Assembly (NCBI GenBank): GCA_016871535.1
Contig: VHCZ01000017.1
Location: forward strand, 1-48,201
DNA from: Verrucomicrobiota bacterium
Lineage (GTDB): Bacteria; Verrucomicrobiota; Verrucomicrobiia; Limisphaerales; SIBE01
DNA: 48,201 nt
Direction of reading: 5' to 3'
The notes below the pieces were generated by a model, which was not told the DNA's origin, ran no database searches, and saw only the letters and a list, made by a program, of their open reading frames with translations. The translations under genes were made by a program, and so were the position numbers. Shown piece after piece: positions 44,774 through 48,201 of this stretch (position 1 is its first letter; every line of letters begins with the position of its first letter).

Positions 44774-45058
44774 TCATTCCACCGTCATCGCCATGAGCAC
44801 GTACGACGCCTCGGTCTTCGCGGACACCAGATCGGCATGCGAAATCTCCCAGTCCGGGTGCGGGTTGGACCAGGTGTATCTGTAAAGCCAGACCGACCAG
44901 TGAAGAGAGTTGGCGAACGGGTTGGTGCCGATCCACACGACTTCAGCCTGCTCCGGCGCGTACTCCGGCGCGGACCAATCGCCCCCCACCTGCACCCGGT
45001 TTTGGATCGCGAGCTTCTCGGTCTGACCATTCGCATAGGCGACGATCAACGTGGCCAA
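44774..45058 (-). CDS. Small beta-rich uncharacterised protein or displaced C-terminal domain
   Basis: The 94-residue frame uses a TTG at 45058. It reads like a beta-sandwich (TLIVAYANGQTEKLAIQN, EVVWIGTNPFANS, WSVWLYRYTWSNPHP, ISHADLVSAKTEASYVLMA). I recall similar segments as C-terminal domains of larger secreted verrucomicrobial proteins, not as stand-alone genes. Its start overlaps the end of the shifted kinase frame, so it could be a separate gene or a domain cut off from a neighbour. Confidence 0.45.
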   Translation of the reverse strand: MATLIVAYANGQTEKLAIQNRVQVGGDWSAPEYAPEQAEVVWIGTNPFANSLHWSVWLYRYTWSNPHPDWEISHADLVSAKTEASYVLMAMTVE

Positions 45059-48000
45059 CGATGATCAGGATGCAACCGGGCAAGTTGTTGCCAATGGAAA
45101 GCAGCCGCGAACCAATCCAAGGCGCCCGCCGCCGCCTCGGCCTCTTGTTCGTACCACGTTTGGATTTCGGACTTCGGATTTCGGATTTTTGTGTCAAGCG
45201 CTCCCAGGCCGCCGTGATCTCCTCCAGCTTTAACGGCGTCCAACCGCCGGTGCTGTCTAGGCGACTGCCCGAAAGGAGCTGAGCCAAGTCCACGGCCTCA
45301 CGCGCGGTCAAACCGGAGGACGGCAGCTTCACGGTCTTGTAGGCTCTCTCGTCCAGGGTGTATCGGCCTTGCACGAGCGGGGTGACGGGCATGCCGGACG
45401 CCGCGTCCCAGACTTGCGCCTTGGCCATCTCCCCTTCGAGAATCACAAAACGGCTTGTCTCGTCGAGCCAGGCTTGCATCGGCACAAGCTTCATGCTGAT
45501 CGGGTGCAGCGGGATGTCCAGTCCGCTAAGAAGGCTGCGCACACGAATGAGGTTGTTCATTTCTCTTGAGAGCGACACCTCGCTGCGCGCCCCCACTTCG
45601 TTGATGGCCGCGGTCTGAAGCGGCTTCAGCGGAACGGGCGGCCCGGCCTCGCGGTGCAGGTCCCAGACATAGACCAGGAACTCCGGATGCCTTGTGAGGA
45701 AGTAACGTCCGCTGCCGCTGAACGCGCTCACGCCCCCGCCCATCACGAAACTGATCGGCGGCGTGAGGGGCTGGCCGGTGTCCGCATCCCACACGCGCCG
45801 GAGATTGTCCTGCGAGAACGTGAGCACACGCCGTCCGTCGGGGCTAAACATGGCGTACTGGACGATCTGATCGTGCGGGATAGGCGGAGTCAGCGGATTG
45901 GCGGTCGCAGCGTCCCAAATCCGCGCCGTGCGATCACGGCCGCAGATGATAAGTCGATCCCCCGCGGGACTGAACGCGGCCGACATAAGAAGCCTCGGGT
46001 CCATCAAGGGCTCGCCCACTGGCGCCATTTCAATTTCGGATTTCGAAGGTTGAGCCTCCTCACGTCGGCTGCTACGAGGCTGGTTGGTGGCCCAATTCCA
46101 AATCCGCCCGCCGATTACTGCCACGTTGGAGTACGGGCTGACGAAGAAGTTCTCGTTTGCGTCGGGTCCATAAGCTGGAAAAGGCACTGACTTGCCGGTC
46201 TGAGTGTCCCACGCAAAATTGCCTTGCGCGCGCGTGAAGAGCCGCGAGCCGTCCGCGCTGAATTGCGCGCGCTCGATTTGGTTGGTGTGGACCAGGCGCG
46301 GACCGATTGGCTGGCCGCTCGGTGCGTCCCAGATTTGGAGCTCCTTGTCCTTCGGCTGCGTCAGCAATGTCGTTCCCGTGGGATCGAAGACGGGAGCGAA
46401 CAGTGCATTCCAGGCGCCTTCGGACCGGTGCGGCAGCGGCGCGCAAATCTCCTGACCGGTTGCCGGATCGAGCAGCCGGGCGGTGTTGTCTAGCAGAAGG
46501 ACCAGCAGCCGCGCCGCGTTGGGACTGAACGCGACGGAACGCGGGAACGCAGCCAACGGCGGCGTCTTCACCAGGGGTTGGCCGTCCGGAATCCCCCATA
46601 CGCGCACGGTGCGGTCTGCGCCCACGGTGGCGAGCCGGTTGTCTATCGGGCTGAAGCACGCGGAAGCGATGGGCTGTCCGTCATGCGAGATGATTTGGAC
46701 CAGTCTCGGGCATTGCTCGAGCACAGCAGCGATGCGCATTTGATGGATGGCTTCTCCCCACGAACCTGGAGACGGACCCCTCACCCCATCCCTCTCCCCT
46801 CGGAGGGGAGAGGGTGCCCTTAGGACAGGTGAGGGGTGGTTCAGGGTTTTCAATGAGCGAATGTTTTCCGGGGATTCTCTCTCCGGCGCGAAGCGATCCA
46901 AGGCGAGCGCTTCGGCGAACCAGAGCAGCGATTTGAAATAATCGCCCGCCTGCATGAGCTGGACACCAGTCAGCACGTCGAGCCGGGCGACTTGCCGGAG
47001 GTTTTCCTGGTTCTTGGTTTCGACCCGGCGCAGTTGCGTCACGATGCCGGTCAGACCCAGCAGGAACATCAGCATCAGCCCCGCCGTCAGGCTGGCAATC
47101 ACCGGCTTGCGCCGACACCAGCGCTGGGCTTTCTCGACGCGACCGATTGGGCGCGCGAGGATGGGCTCGTCGCGGAGGAAACGCCCCAGTTCATCCGCCA
47201 ATTCTTGCGCCGTTTGGTAGCGACGGCGCGGCTCCTTCTCCAGGCACTTCAGGCAAATGGTTTCGAGGTCGGGCGGCGCGTTTGGGTTCAACAGCCGCGG
47301 TGCGACCACTTCCAGATGCAGGACGGCGGCCATGGTCGCGGCAGCGTTCTCGCCGACGAACGGCGGGGTTCCCGCGAGCAAGTGATAGAGCATCGCGCCG
47401 AGCGAATAGACATCGCTGGCTCGGCCCACTTGTCCGCGCCGCACGCCGGCTTGTTCGGGGGGCATGTAGTTGGGCGAGCCAAGAACCTGACCCGACACGG
47501 TGATATCCGACTGTGCCTCGATTTGTTTCGCGAGGCCGAAGTCCGTCACGTGGGGCATGCCAGCGGGATCGATCAGGATGTTCGACGGTTTGAGGTCGCG
47601 ATGCAGGATCCCTTGCTCGTGCGCGTAGTGGATGGTCTCGGCGATGGTTTTCACCCATTCGGCCGCGCGCCGCGGCGAAACCGGTGTCTCGCGGAGCGTC
47701 TGGCCAAGATTCTTCCCCTCAACGTAGTCCATCGAGAAGTAGTGAAAGCCCTCGTGTTCGCCGACTTCGTGGATCCCTACGATGTGCGGATGCTGCAAGC
47801 GGGCCGCGGCTCGCGCCTCGGCCTGGAAGCGGAGGATGGCGTCCTTGCTCGCGAACTGCGCCGCCAAGATCATCTTCACCGCCACGGTGCGATTCAGGCT
47901 GACCTGCCGCGCCCGGAACACGACGCCCATGCCGCCGCGCGCGATCTCCTCGAGCAGTTCGTAGTCGCCGAAGTAGGGCACGCGTCGGAAGTGTTCAGGT

Positions 48001-48201
48001 TGCCCGAAGACCGGCGCATCCGTTAGGACCGGCTCGGATCCGGCGAGCACGGGCGTCGAGTCCTCGGCTGAAGTGCCTAAGTGGTCCGTTTCGTAAATAC
48101 GCTCACGTTCGTTGCGCCCAATTTGGCCTGGGGCAAGGCGCGACGAGCGAGCATCCCCCGCCAGTGGGGCTGTGACCGAGGAGCAACGCAGCCCCAGGCA
48201 A
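45046..48201 (-). CDS. Ser/Thr protein kinase with C-terminal WD40 repeats, frameshifted, 5' end beyond window
   Basis: The frame is open from the right edge. The kinase domain begins after FGDYELLEEIARGGMGVVFRA and has VAVKMI (ATP lysine), HRDLKPSN, DFGLAK and SPNYMPPEQAG. A TM segment (VIASLTAGLMLMFLLGLTGIV) follows, then WD40 blades (ASACFSPIDNRLATVGADRTVRVW and others). A Cys pair and basic linker upstream of the usual GTG (48050) suggest a zinc ribbon, so the true start is probably outside the window. Near 45162-45189 a 7-bp array intervenes. Before it the family frame ends in AAWERLTQ; after it, the family tail TWYEQEAEAAAGALDWFAAAFHW is in another frame, ending at 45046. One heptamer more or two fewer would restore the frame. 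Confidence 0.88.
45162..45189. repeat. 7-bp tandem array at the kinase frameshift (ggatttc/ggacttc/ggatttc/ggatttt)
   Basis: Four heptamers sit at the exact point where the kinase-WD40 frame breaks. Translated in the current frame, they give KSEIRSPKSK. Array length modulo 3 decides whether the C-terminal tail is joined. Confidence 0.8.
46027..46047. repeat. 7-bp array within the kinase WD40 region (atttcaa/tttcgga/tttcgaa)
   Basis: Three units, translated as part of PSKSEIEM, interrupt the WD40 region. Here the coding frame is kept on both sides. Confidence 0.6.
46776..46837. repeat. Palindromic element inside the kinase gene
   Basis: Outer arms acccctcacc and ggtgaggggt are exact reverse complements, and a ccctctcccct/aggggagaggg hairpin lies within. 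It is translated as a Pro/Arg/Gly-rich loop (APSPLRGERDGVRGPSP) between the transmembrane segment and the WD40 part of the kinase. Confidence 0.75.

Overview
The window looks like chromosomal DNA of a GC-rich, free-living bacterium. The style points to Verrucomicrobiota, perhaps the Limisphaerales/Pedosphaera group. Signs of this are a Ser/Thr kinase fused to WD40 repeats, a CehA/McbA-like metallohydrolase, an FG-GAP protein, a split SecDF/YajC cluster and many small intergenic repeats. The taxonomic call is inference; no rRNA, tRNA, CRISPR array, IS transposase or phage gene was seen.

Layout. 1-5.1 kb: end of a secreted FG-GAP protein, a secreted CehA/McbA-like protein, an M48 membrane protease, then a repeat-rich gap. 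5.1-12.3 kb (minus strand): ispD, recJ, terC, secDF, yajC, folE. 12.6-16.3 kb (plus): a DUF47 phosphate-transport regulator, two tandem PiT transporters and an FMN reductase. 16.4-18.4 kb (minus): two bPH2 membrane proteins and a DUF2442/DUF4160 pair, the latter only 59 codons long. 18.4-33.6 kb (minus): a complex I cluster in transcription order nuoA-B-C-D-I-H-J-K-L-M-M'-N. A four-helix-bundle gene, a 71-aa gene and a VapB/VapC-like plus DUF6680 cassette are interleaved. 33.8-35.5 kb: small hypothetical, L7Ae-like and double-cupin genes. 36.1-37.8 kb (plus): pxpB-pxpC. 38-40.9 kb (minus): purE and a DsbD-like reductase. 41.1-42.3 kb (plus): a left-handed beta-helix protein and a small membrane protein. 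42.3-43.7 kb (minus): a TolB-like propeller ORF fused to a prepilin remnant. 43.97-44.6 kb (plus): an MntA/HepT toxin-antitoxin pair. 44.7-48.2 kb (minus): a small unknown gene and a Ser/Thr kinase-WD40 gene that runs off the right edge.

Two signals stand out. First, the complex I cluster encodes four antiporter-like subunits (L, M, M', N). Its NuoL has a lateral-helix region about 27 residues longer than the canonical one I recall. This fits the modified '2M' complex I with a fourth pumping module. The extra NuoM' has lost the TM7 lysine. nuoE, F and G are not in the cluster.

Second, more than twenty micro-arrays of unrelated sequence share a strict unit length of 7 bp, or 9 bp (rarely 8 or 10). 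They sit at gene junctions, supply stop and start codons (nuoJ/nuoK, nuoC, pxpB/pxpC), and one sits exactly where the kinase-WD40 gene changes reading frame. The window also holds translated palindromic elements inside nuoL, a bPH2 gene and the kinase gene, and a MITE-like element in the nuo operon.
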